Assembly (NCBI RefSeq): GCF_036327775.1
Contig: NZ_CP109598.1
Coordinates: 7,111,501 to 7,175,500 of the forward strand
Source of the DNA: Streptomyces sp. NBC_01498
GTDB taxonomy: Bacteria; Actinomycetota; Actinomycetes; Streptomycetales; Streptomycetaceae
Direction of reading: 5' to 3'
Length of the DNA: 64,000 nt
The notes beneath the pieces were generated by a model. That model was not told where the DNA came from. It ran no database searches and saw only the letters and a list, made by a program, of their open reading frames with translations. How positions within the stretch are numbered: position 1 is the first letter of the stretch; every line of letters begins with the position of its first letter. This document shows positions 32,354 to 39,761 of the stretch, in pieces. The position numbers and the translations under genes are program-made.

Positions 32354-33127
32354 GTTCATGGCAAGGCTGGCCGATTCACGTCCTGCGGGCCCCGGCCCGC
32401 TCCGCGCGGGCACCCGCCGTCCGGGCAGTACGGAACACGGACACGCGCCCGGCCTTCAGACCGCGCGTGCCTGACCACACCACTCAACGCTCCTGTTCAC
32501 AGGGGGAGTTGTCACCCCCCGGCCGCACGCGTGCGGCGCGCGCCCCGCGAGGTGACGGCGCAGATGGTCGCCGACGCCCCGGCTCCACACGTGCGGCGCA
32601 CCTGCCCCCGCCGCACGCGTCCGGCGCGCCCCGGACGGCCGCCCGTCCCGGCCGCCCGCGTGTCCGGGCCGCTCCGCCGGGGGCAGGGCGGGGCCCGGGT
32701 CTGTCGTTCGGATCGTGCCGGGCTCGCGTGCCCCGGCGCCACGCGTCGCCGCGCTGACGGCACCGGAGGGAGGCATGGCCTCGGCCATGCCTCCCTCCTC
32801 CGCCGTGCGATCCACGGCACCCACGTGACGTCGGCCGCTGACGCGGCGGGCGCTCACCGATCCGGCCCGATCCGAACGACAGGCTCCAGGCCGTGTCTGA
32901 CATATATCGCCTGGCGCGCGACGCCCGGCACGCACGCTCTCCCCCGAAGCCCCCGAGGGGGCACGGGAGGTGCCCCCTGTGTGGTCGGAGTCGGCCACGT
33001 ACGCCCGGACCATCCACGACGACGATCCTCCGCCTCGCGAGCGCACGCACCGGCGGGGACATCAGCCGCTCCGCGACGGGCGCACGCCCCGCCCTGCGGG
33101 CGGACGGCACTATGTGTCAGACACGGC
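32354..33127. other. Gene-poor stretch rich in palindromes
   Basis: About 770 bases with no convincing gene. It has repeated CACGCGT/CACGTG-type words, including the 14-bp palindrome CCGCACGCGTGCGG at 32523-32536, a 16-bp hairpin at 32765-32798, and the inverted-repeat-bounded element at 32888-33129. It looks like decayed or inserted DNA between the chitinase and acetyltransferase genes. Confidence 0.55.
32765..32798. terminator. 16-bp perfect hairpin in the gene-poor stretch
   Basis: GGAGGGAGGCATGGCC (32765-32780), loop TC, GGCCATGCCTCCCTCC (32783-32798). It has terminator strength, but no supported gene ends beside it, so it may belong to a lost gene. Confidence 0.55.
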
Positions 33128-33129
33128 CT
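32888..33129. mobile_element. 242-bp element with 15-bp terminal inverted repeats (MITE-like candidate)
   Basis: AGGCCGTGTCTGACA at 32888-32902 is repeated exactly in reverse at 33115-33129, and similarity continues imperfectly for about nine more bases inward. The interior has no transposase gene. It holds a 9-bp hairpin AGGGGGCAC / GTGCCCCCT (32956-32978). The right end overlaps the stop codon of the acetyltransferase gene. No clear target duplication is seen, so an IS remnant is as possible as a MITE. Confidence 0.5.
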
Positions 33130-33721
33130 AGCGCAACGCCGCCGTGGGGCCGCCCGCGTCGAGGTCACCCTTGCGCAGACGGTAGACCTGCAACAACAGG
33201 TCGTAGTACTTCTCCGTCTCGCCCACCCACTCCATGCCGACCCGGCGCGCCGTCGCCGCGCCCCGGCTGTTCCGGGGCCGTACCACCGCGAACAGCTCCT
33301 CCACCCCCGCGTCCGACTCGAAGGCCCGGTGCGCCACCGCGTGCCCCGCCTCCGCCGCCAGACCCTGGCCCCACATGTCGGGGGCGAGCTGCCAGCCGAT
33401 CTCCAGATCGCTGCCGAGCGGCGGAAGCGGCAGCAGCGCCACCCCTCCGACCAGTCGGCCGCTCTCCCGCAGCAGGACGGCCCAGCGCCCCTGCGGAGGT
33501 TCGAGGGTCTCCGACTCGGACACCCACCGCTCGACCACCCGCTCCATGGCCGGCAGGCCCGACACCGGTTCGAGCGCCGGGGCGAGCCACCGGGACACCT
33601 CGTGCACGCCGTAGACCGGCAGCGCCGCCACCGCGTCGTCGCGCCGCCATGGTCGAAGGGTCAGCCGGGGGGTGCTGATCCGGGAACCTTCGATGATGAC
33701 CCGATGTATTCGGTCAGCCAT
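33128..33721 (-). CDS. GNAT-family N-acetyltransferase
   Basis: 197 residues of the RimJ/RimL-type GNAT fold: [19 protein letters not shown] at the start, [46 protein letters not shown] with the acetyl-CoA loop ([10 protein letters not shown], an RxxGxG/A variant), and [22 protein letters not shown]. The substrate, an amine of a protein or small molecule, is unknown. The stop codon coincides with the end of the 242-bp repeat-bounded element, so the final residues may have been reshaped by that insertion. Start ATG 33721. Confidence 0.9.
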   Translation of the reverse strand: MADRIHRVIIEGSRISTPRLTLRPWRRDDAVAALPVYGVHEVSRWLAPALEPVSGLPAMERVVERWVSESETLEPPQGRWAVLLRESGRLVGGVALLPLPPLGSDLEIGWQLAPDMWGQGLAAEAGHAVAHRAFESDAGVEELFAVVRPRNSRGAATARRVGMEWVGETEKYYDLLLQVYRLRKGDLDAGGPTAALR

Positions 33722-33899
33722 ATGTCGAGAATATCACCGGAAGGGCTGGTCAGCCGGGGGCGCGTACCGACCAACTGCCCGTTGTTCCGCCGCCGGTGAG
33801 CGGCCCGTACGCGGTGGAATATCCCGGGTCCGGGAGCCGTTGTCACCTGTACCGGGGGCCATGAACGCCCCGGATGGTCGGCGAAAGGAAGGGTTACGT

Positions 33900-34157
33900 A
33901 TGAAGCCTCGTATCCACCCCGAGTCCCGTCCGGTGGTATTCCGGGACCGCGCCGCCGACGTCGCGTTTCTGACGCGCTCGACCGCGGATTCCGACAGGAC
34001 CGTCGAGTGGGAGGACGGGAACAGGTACCCCGTCATCGACGTCGAGACATCATCGGCGAGCCATCCCTTCTACACCGGCAGATCGCGAGTGATCGACACG
34101 GCAGGCCGTGTGGAACGGTTCGAGCGGCGCTACGGCGACGCCTCGAAGCGCGGGTGA
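33900..34157 (+). CDS. rpmE2: Ribosomal protein L31 type B (zinc-independent)
   Basis: 85 residues with the type B L31 sequence: [69 protein letters not shown]. It contains no cysteine, unlike the zinc-binding form, and replaces that form in the large ribosomal subunit under zinc shortage. In Streptomyces such copies are normally repressed by Zur; I could not find a convincing Zur box in the 180 bases upstream. GAAAGGAAGGG precedes the ATG. It stands alone and is closed by a strong terminator. Confidence 0.93.
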   Translation: MKPRIHPESRPVVFRDRAADVAFLTRSTADSDRTVEWEDGNRYPVIDVETSSASHPFYTGRSRVIDTAGRVERFERRYGDASKRG

Positions 34158-34196
34158 GCGCCACCGGGACGCGTCGGCAGGACGACGGAGAACCCC

Positions 34197-34238
34197 GGAC
34201 CCCGGCAGTGTGACCGAACGGTCACAGCGCCGGGGTCC
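34197..34238. terminator. Long hairpin terminator after L31
   Basis: Outer stem GGACCCCGGC / GCCGGGGTCC (10 bp), small internal loop, inner stem TGTGACCG / CGGTCACA (8 bp) with loop AA. It lies 39 bases after the L31 stop. Confidence 0.8.
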
Positions 34239-34370
34239 TCGCGTGTCGCCGTCCGGCCGCCCGCCCTGCTCATCGTGCCCCGCGGCGCCGTGCCGCCGTC
34301 GCGCGACCGATCGGCGCGGCAGCGGCGAAACGCGTTGAACACACCCCGCGCCCTCTGGCACGATCGCGGC

Positions 34371-34745
34371 GTGATCCGTATCGGGACGATCGTGATGGGC
34401 GCCGCCGACGTGCGGCGCGCGGCGGCCTTCTGGAGCCGGGCCCTGGACTACGTGCCACGGGACGGCGAGGTGGAGGACGACTGGGTGGTCCTTGTCCCCG
34501 CCCGAGGCGGCCCGGGACCGGGCCTCTCCCTCGGCCTCAGTACGACGCCGGTGCAGGATCGGCCCAGGGTCCACCTCGACCTCTACGCGGCCGACGCCGC
34601 CGAGCAGGCCGCGGAGGTGACACGCCTGCTCGCCCTCGGCGCCGAGCGCGTGAATTGGGACGACTATCCCGAGGACGCCGACTTCGTCGTCCTGGCGGAC
34701 CCCGAGGGCAACCGCTTCTGTGTCATCGACACCGGCCACGGCTGA
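34371..34745 (+). CDS. VOC (glyoxalase/bleomycin-resistance fold) protein
   Basis: 124 residues with the paired beta-alpha-beta3 units of the VOC fold: VMGAADVRRAAAFWSRALDYV in the first, and LDLYAADAAEQAAEVTRLLALGAERV...DFVVLADPEGNRFCVID in the second. Metal-type ligands near the H and E positions (VHLDL, NRFCVID) fit the family, but the reaction is unknown. TTGAAC (34335-34340), 18 bases, CACGAT (34359-34364), then six bases to the GTG at 34371 suggests a leaderless transcript. Confidence 0.88.
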   Translation: MIRIGTIVMGAADVRRAAAFWSRALDYVPRDGEVEDDWVVLVPARGGPGPGLSLGLSTTPVQDRPRVHLDLYAADAAEQAAEVTRLLALGAERVNWDDYPEDADFVVLADPEGNRFCVIDTGHG

Positions 34746-34911
34746 GCCGCGACGGAGCGCGGGCGATCGCCGTGCGCGGCGACCAGGGCGGCGGGGGTCG
34801 TACCCATCAGCGGCGTGGCGGCGGCCGGGAAGCCCACCGTCCCGTACGCGTGACCTCCGATGCTCGATGCCCGATGCCCGATCCGGGACGCCCGATCCTC
34901 CACGCCCCGCC

Positions 34912-35619
34912 TCAGTCGCTCGTCGCCGGGTCCAGGCCCTCCTCGAAGGCCCGTCGCACCGGGCCGGGCAGCGGAGCGAGACCCAGCAGGCCCGCGACCA
35001 GCTCGCTGGTGAGCGTGTGCCACTCGGGGGCCCGCCGCAGCATGGCGTGGTCCCCGCCCGTCATCAGCACCGCGCACGTGTCCGCCCCCGCCGCACGTGC
35101 GCGGCGCACCACGTCGCGGCTGCCCAGCGGGTCGGTCGTCCGGTCGCGGTCGCCGTGCACGAGGACGATCCGCCGGTCCGCCAGCTGCTCCACCGGCTCC
35201 CCGGCGGGGCACCAGGGGGCGAGGCCCACCACGCCCCGCACCAGCTCGTGCCCCGCGACGGCCAGCGCGGCGCGCCCGCCCATGGAGTGCCCGACCAGCA
35301 CCACGCGGACCGCGCCGGCCAGCTCCTCCAGCTCGTCGAGCGCCCGCTGGGCGTCCACCGCCGCGTCCGCGCGCGCCCCGTTCCATCCGCGATGCCGATA
35401 GCGCACCCGCCCCACCAGCACGTCGTGCCCCTCCGTGACCCTCAGCACCGACCTGGTGAACGGGCGCATCCGCGCGGCGGCCAGATTCCACCGGGGCGGC
35501 GCCTCCATGCCCTCCGAGCGACCCCCGTGCAGCAGGAGCACGGCGGTACGGGGCCGCCGGACCGACCTGTCGAGCACCAGGGCGGGCGGGAGCGGGGCAC
35601 GGGGATCACTGACGGGCAC
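34912..35619 (-). CDS. Alpha/beta hydrolase
   Basis: About 235 residues from GTG 35619; a longer reading from 35673 is less likely. The fold is shown by TAVLLLHGGRSEGMEAPPRW (oxyanion region), VRVVLVGHSMGGRAALAVAG (nucleophile Ser in GHSMG), IVLVHGDRDRTTDP (acid) and TGGDHAMLRRAPEWH (His). Substrate unknown. It is transcribed leftward, divergently from the SDR gene at 35763. Confidence 0.88.
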   Translation of the reverse strand: MPVSDPRAPLPPALVLDRSVRRPRTAVLLLHGGRSEGMEAPPRWNLAAARMRPFTRSVLRVTEGHDVLVGRVRYRHRGWNGARADAAVDAQRALDELEELAGAVRVVLVGHSMGGRAALAVAGHELVRGVVGLAPWCPAGEPVEQLADRRIVLVHGDRDRTTDPLGSRDVVRRARAAGADTCAVLMTGGDHAMLRRAPEWHTLTSELVAGLLGLAPLPGPVRRAFEEGLDPATSD

Positions 35620-35762
35620 GGGGTGCCTGGCCTCTCTTCTGTCTCCGGTGGCGGACGGGGGCCCGCCCGCCACAGAAGGTATTCGGTGCCGGGGTCGCGC
35701 CGGATGCCCCGTACGACGGATCGATTCCGCACGGGCCCCGGTACGGCGTCTACCCTGCGGCC

Positions 35763-36542
35763 ATGGGATCGCAGGCGTACCTCTCCGAACTCTTCTCGCT
35801 GGAAGGCCGGGTCGCCCTGGTCACCGGCGGCAGCTCCGGCATCGGCCGGGCCATCACCGGGGCCCTGGCGCAGGCCGGGGCGAGCGTGGTGATCGTGGCC
35901 CGCAGGGAGGCCGAACTGGCCGCCACGGCTGACGAGTTGACGGCGGCCGGCTGCCGGGTGGCCTGGGTGGGCGGCGATCTCGGTACCCGTGCGGGGGTCC
36001 GTACGGCGGCCGACGAGGCGGCCGAGGTGTTCGGTGAACCCGACACCCTCGTCAACTGCGCCGGGATCAATCTGCGCCCGCCGCTGGGCGAGACCGGCGA
36101 CGACGTGTGGGACGCCACGATGGCGCTGAATCTGGAGGCGCCCCATCTGCTCGGGCAGCGCTTCGGCCCCGGCATGGCCGAGCGCGGTTTCGGGCGGATC
36201 ATCCATGTCTCGTCCCAGCAGGCGCACCGGGCGTTCGTCCAGAGCGGTGTCTACGGGGTGTCGAAAGGCGCGCTGGAGTCGCTGGCCCGTTCGCAGGCCG
36301 AGGCGTGGTCGCCGTACGGGGTCACCTGCAACACGCTGGTGCCGGGGTTCGTCATGACGCCGCTCAACCGGCGGCTGTCGTCCGACCCGGAGCGGGTGGC
36401 GGCGCTGGCCGCCCGCACGATGACCGGGCGCAACGGGGTCGCGGAGGACTTCGCGGGCGCGGCCGTGTTCCTGGCGAGCCGGGCGTCGGCGTACGTCACG
36501 GGCCAGTCGGTGTACGTGGACGGCGGGTTCCACGTCCACTGA
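35763..36542 (+). CDS. Short-chain dehydrogenase/reductase
   Basis: 259 residues of a classical SDR, close in pattern to gluconate 5-dehydrogenase or glucose dehydrogenase types. NAD(P)-binding is VTGGSSGIGRAI near residue 22; the active site is VSSQQ with YGVSKGALE (Tyr-xxx-Lys); the C-terminus is ASAYVTGQSVYVDGGFHVH. An acidic or basic residue for cofactor choice (IVARREAEL) suggests NADP. A TACCCT box six bases before the ATG points to a leaderless mRNA. The last 47 bases overlap the convergent transporter gene. Confidence 0.92.
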   Translation: MGSQAYLSELFSLEGRVALVTGGSSGIGRAITGALAQAGASVVIVARREAELAATADELTAAGCRVAWVGGDLGTRAGVRTAADEAAEVFGEPDTLVNCAGINLRPPLGETGDDVWDATMALNLEAPHLLGQRFGPGMAERGFGRIIHVSSQQAHRAFVQSGVYGVSKGALESLARSQAEAWSPYGVTCNTLVPGFVMTPLNRRLSSDPERVAALAARTMTGRNGVAEDFAGAAVFLASRASAYVTGQSVYVDGGFHVH

Positions 36543-37440
36543 GGTCCGCCCGCCGCCGCACCGGACGGGGGAGAACGACCGGACCACGGCCGCGCGCCGC
36601 CCCCCACTGCCCCAGCGCGATACCGGCGAGGACCAGCGCCAGCCCCGCGCCCTGCCGGGCGGTGAGGGTGTCCCCGGCGACGAGTGTGCCCAGCAGGACT
36701 CCGGTGACCGGGTTGAGAAGGCCGACGAGTCCCACCGTCCCCGCGCTCAGGTGCCGCAGGCCGCTGAACCACGCGGTGAAGGCGAGCGCCGTGGCGACGC
36801 CGGACAGGTAGACGAAACCGGCCACCGCCGTCCCGTCGAGCACCGGCGGCGCCCCCTCGACGGCGACCGCGACCGGCACGAGAACCAGTCCGCCCGCGAC
36901 GAGTTGCCAGGACGTCAGCGCGAGTACGTCGACCTCGGGGCACCACTTCTTGGTGAGGATGTAGCCGGTCGACGACAGGGCCATCGCGGCCACGGAGGCG
37001 AGCACCCCGAGCGGATCGACCCCGGACGTGTCGGTGAGGAGCATGACCGCGACGCCCGCGAGCCCGACGGCCGCGCCGGTGGCCGGCAGCGCGCGTGGAC
37101 GCTCCGCCAGCAGCGGCCAGGCCAACAGCATCATCATCACGGGCGCGGTGGCCATGACCGTCGAGGCGATGCTGGTCGGCAGGAGCTGGGCCGCCACGTA
37201 GACGAGGGCGAAGAACGCGCCCATGTTGAGCGTGCCGAGCACCAGGGCCTTCCACCACAGCGCGCCGTACGGCCGTCGCCGGCTCACCGCCAGCAGGACG
37301 ATCCCGGCGGGCAGCGCCCGGAACACCGCCCCGTAGAGCGGATGGTCCGCCGGGAGATGGCGCTGGGTGACGAAGTACGTCGTGCCCCAGGCGATCGGCG
37401 CGACGGCGGTGACGAGCGACCAGCGGGAAGTACCTTCCAT
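36496..37440 (-). CDS. EamA/RhaT-type drug-metabolite exporter
   Basis: 314 residues with about ten membrane helices in two EamA repeats (AIAWGTTYFVTQRHLP at the start of the first; LAFTAWFSGLRHLSAGTVGLVGLLNPVTGVLLG in the second). It should export a small metabolite. The gene diverges from a MarR regulator across two palindromes, one covering its own start codon, so the MarR protein very probably controls it. The C-terminal tail overlaps the convergent SDR gene by 47 bases and is basic and disordered. Confidence 0.92.
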   Translation of the reverse strand: MEGTSRWSLVTAVAPIAWGTTYFVTQRHLPADHPLYGAVFRALPAGIVLLAVSRRRPYGALWWKALVLGTLNMGAFFALVYVAAQLLPTSIASTVMATAPVMMMLLAWPLLAERPRALPATGAAVGLAGVAVMLLTDTSGVDPLGVLASVAAMALSSTGYILTKKWCPEVDVLALTSWQLVAGGLVLVPVAVAVEGAPPVLDGTAVAGFVYLSGVATALAFTAWFSGLRHLSAGTVGLVGLLNPVTGVLLGTLVAGDTLTARQGAGLALVLAGIALGQWGAARGRGPVVLPRPVRRRADLSGRGTRRPRTPTGP

Positions 37441-37474
37441 GGAAGCGATAATATCTTCTCGGGAAGGTATTATC
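37434..37474. promoter_or_regulatory. Two palindromic operators between EamA exporter and MarR genes
   Basis: CTTCCATGGAAG (37434-37445) is a perfect palindrome over the exporter start. GATAATATCTTC-N4-GAAGGTATTATC (37447-37474) is a 12-4-12 repeat with one mismatch. Both share the CTTC/GAAG arm. They occupy the promoters of both divergent genes. Confidence 0.8.
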
Positions 37475-37483
37475 GAGGGTGTG

Positions 37484-38065
37484 ATGAGAACTCCTGACGG
37501 CGAGAGTGGCGCCGGACACCTCGGCGGCGACGGTGTCGGTGTCAGTGCCGGCGTCGGTGGCGACGGCGGCCTCGATCGCGTGGCCCGTATCCAGCGGGAA
37601 TGGGCCCGCGAGCGGCCCGACGTCGACGTACGCCCGCAAGGGGTGATCGGACGGCTGCACCGGCTCGGGGCTTGCCTCGCCGAGGAGTTGTGCGTCGTCT
37701 ACCGGCGGTACGGGCTGGGGGAGGGCGACTTCGACGTGCTGGCCACGCTGCGGCGGGCGGGCGCGCCGTTCGAACGCGCCCCCGGTGAACTGGCCGAGCA
37801 CACCATGGTCACCACCGGAGCGATGACCAAACGCGTCGACCGGCTCGAACGGGCCGGGCTCGTCTCCCGGCGCGCGAGCGAGAGCGACGGGCGCGGCAGG
37901 GTCGTGGCGCTGACCCCGGAGGGCCGCGCGCTCATCGACCGCGCCTTCGCCGACCACATGGCCAACGAGCGCCGCCTCCTGTCCGCGCTGACCGAGGACG
38001 AGGCGGCGCACCTCGAAACCCTGCTGACGAAGTGGCTGGCCGCGACGGAGACGCCGCGCGGCTGA
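37484..38065 (+). CDS. MarR-family regulator of the adjacent exporter
   Basis: 193 residues. A Gly/Val-rich N-terminus of about 30 residues is followed by a MarR winged helix: RYGLGEGDFDVLATLRRAG, TTGAMTKRVDRLERAGLVSR, wing ASESDGRGRVVALTPEGRALI. Divergence from the EamA exporter and the long AT-rich operator between them indicate control of the exporter and of itself. ATG 37484 (or GTG 37481) has GAGGG just upstream. Confidence 0.9.
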   Translation: MRTPDGESGAGHLGGDGVGVSAGVGGDGGLDRVARIQREWARERPDVDVRPQGVIGRLHRLGACLAEELCVVYRRYGLGEGDFDVLATLRRAGAPFERAPGELAEHTMVTTGAMTKRVDRLERAGLVSRRASESDGRGRVVALTPEGRALIDRAFADHMANERRLLSALTEDEAAHLETLLTKWLAATETPRG

Positions 38066-38143
38066 CATCGCGGGCGCGGGCGCGCGCGGGCTTAGGCGCG
38101 ATCGCACCATCGCCGAGTCGCAGAACCGCAGAACCGCAAAGAA

Positions 38144-38189
38144 TTGTTCGCGAACAAGTCTTTGCGAAGAACTCTTCGCGGTCTAGGCT
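38144..38189 (+). promoter_or_regulatory. Promoter and paired palindromes of the ArsR-type regulator
   Basis: TTGTTCGCGAACAA (38144-38157) is a perfect palindrome; GCGAAGA-AC-TCTTCGC (38164-38179) is a perfect 7-2-7. A TAGGCT -10 (38184-38189) ends seven bases before the ATG. A repressor on either palindrome would cover the -35 zone. A GCAGAACC tandem precedes them. Confidence 0.7.
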
Positions 38190-38196
38190 GTCCGTC

Positions 38197-38868
38197 ATGC
38201 CGCAATCGAATGACGCTCCCCCCGCCGCCGTGTCCGAGGCGAACGCCGTCGTCCTGGACGCCCGGGGACTGCGCGCCCTCGCCCATCCCGTCCGTGTCCA
38301 GCTCGTCGGACTGCTGCGCAAGCACGGCCCCTCGACCGCCACCCGGCTCGCCGAGCGGCTGGGGGTCAACTCCGGTACGGCGAGCTACCACTTGCGCCAG
38401 CTCGGCGACGCCGGGTTCGTCGCCGAGGACACCGGCCGCGGCAACGCGCGGGAGCGCTGGTGGCGTGCCGTCCACCAGTCGACGTGGTTCAGCGACCCCG
38501 AACTGGCCACGAGCGAGCCCGAAGCGGCGCTCGCCTACCTCCAGTCGGTCGCCGCCGCGTACACCCTGCGCACCCAGCGGGTCCTCGGCGAACTTCAGAC
38601 GATGCCCGAACAGTGGCGGAACGCCTTCGACATGAGCGACCGGCCGCTGCGGCTGACCTCCGAGGAGACGCTGACCCTGCGCGAGGAGATGGGCGCACTC
38701 CTCGCCCGCTACCGCCCGGACACCCCGGAGGCGGCGGCCGGGGCACCCGAGGGCGCCCGGCGCGTCTCGCTGATCACCCAGATCCTCCCGGAACTCGACG
38801 CACCGGACCCGGGCGCCCCCGTCGACGCCCCCGCCCCCGCACGGCCACGGGGCATGCGGCTCGGCTAG
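38197..38868 (+). CDS. ArsR-type (HTH_20) transcriptional regulator
   Basis: 223 residues. The winged helix is N-terminal: LRALAHPVRVQLVGLLRKHG, STATRLAERLGVNSGTASYHLRQLGDAGFVAE, wing NARERWWRAVHQSTWF. The rest is helical with no metal-binding CxC motif, so it probably senses an organic signal or a protein state. Relatives usually control a neighbouring MFS transporter; none is present here. The promoter carries two palindromes, pointing to autoregulation. Confidence 0.9.
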   Translation: MPQSNDAPPAAVSEANAVVLDARGLRALAHPVRVQLVGLLRKHGPSTATRLAERLGVNSGTASYHLRQLGDAGFVAEDTGRGNARERWWRAVHQSTWFSDPELATSEPEAALAYLQSVAAAYTLRTQRVLGELQTMPEQWRNAFDMSDRPLRLTSEETLTLREEMGALLARYRPDTPEAAAGAPEGARRVSLITQILPELDAPDPGAPVDAPAPARPRGMRLG

Positions 38869-38890
38869 TTCACTCCCTCTGCCGGTCGCC

Positions 38891-39634
38891 CTACCCCTGT
38901 TCCGCCAGCCACGCCTCGAAGGTGGTCGGCGCGACACGGGCGTCCTCGCCCGGCAGCAGGACGTCCCCCGCCATCTCCGGGCCGAAGAGGGACGACCACG
39001 TCGGTACGAGGCGCACCCGGTGACCGCGCGCCTCGTTCGTACGCCGGGCCATGTCCACCAGGTCCTGCGGATCCGGCCCCACGACATCGACATACCGTCC
39101 CCGCGGCTCGCCCGCCACGACCTCCGCGAGGACGTCGGCCACGTCGGCGGGGGCGATCGGCCGCACGAGCAGCGGCGCGATCTCGGCGACCCCGTCGTGC
39201 TCGCTCCAACTCGCCACCATCGCCGCGAAGTCGTGGAACTGCGCCGCCGGGACGATCGTCCACGGCACCGGCCCCGCCATGACCAGGCGCTGCTGCTCCC
39301 GCTTCCCGGCGTAGTGCGCGCCGCCGTCCACCCGGTCGATGCCCACGATCGAGAGCAGGACATGGTGCCGTACCCCGGCCCGTTCCTCCGCGGCGAGGAG
39401 GTTCCGCGTCGTGGTACCGAAGAACGCCAGGGTCTCCGCACGCTCGGTCGCCGGGCTGTTCGTGACGTCCACGACCGCGTCGGCGCCGGCCAGCGCGGCG
39501 TCGAGCCCCTCGCCCGTCAGCAGGTCGACCCCCGACGAGCGGCTGACCCGGACGATGTCGTGGTCGGCCCGTTCGAGCGCGGCCACGGTGAGGGTCCCGA
39601 TGTTCCCGGTCGCTCCGGCCACTGCGATCCGCAT
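38891..39634 (-). CDS. NAD(P)-binding NmrA/SDR-a5-like protein
   Basis: 247 residues from ATG 39634, with GGGAG upstream. The N-terminal MRIAVAGATGNIGTLTVAAL is a GxxGxxG Rossmann motif, followed by VSRSSGVDLLTGEGLDAALAGADAVVDVTN and YAGKREQQRLVMAGPVPWTIV. This is the extended-atypical SDR group, often annotated as NmrA-like or UDP-glucose epimerase-like; it lacks a YxxxK in the usual place beyond YAGKR. Role unknown. It converges with the ArsR-type regulator with 22 bases between stops. Confidence 0.87.
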   Translation of the reverse strand: MRIAVAGATGNIGTLTVAALERADHDIVRVSRSSGVDLLTGEGLDAALAGADAVVDVTNSPATERAETLAFFGTTTRNLLAAEERAGVRHHVLLSIVGIDRVDGGAHYAGKREQQRLVMAGPVPWTIVPAAQFHDFAAMVASWSEHDGVAEIAPLLVRPIAPADVADVLAEVVAGEPRGRYVDVVGPDPQDLVDMARRTNEARGHRVRLVPTWSSLFGPEMAGDVLLPGEDARVAPTTFEAWLAEQG

Positions 39635-39761
39635 GATGCTCCCTCTCGTCCCGGCCCCCGCTCCCGATCCTGGCGCCCGACGGCCCGTCGCGCTCGTCGG
39701 GAGCGACCCCCGCCGCGTGTCGGGAGGAATCCGGGCGGGGTCTGTGGGCAGGGTGCTGCTC

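Noticed and set aside
32429..33127. Several overlapping frames in the gene-poor stretch
   Set aside because: All are Arg/Pro/Ala-rich, none has a ribosome site or recognisable motif, and they cross the inverted repeats.
33722..33899. Zur box upstream of L31
   Set aside because: No TGAAAATGATTTTCA-like palindrome was found by eye.
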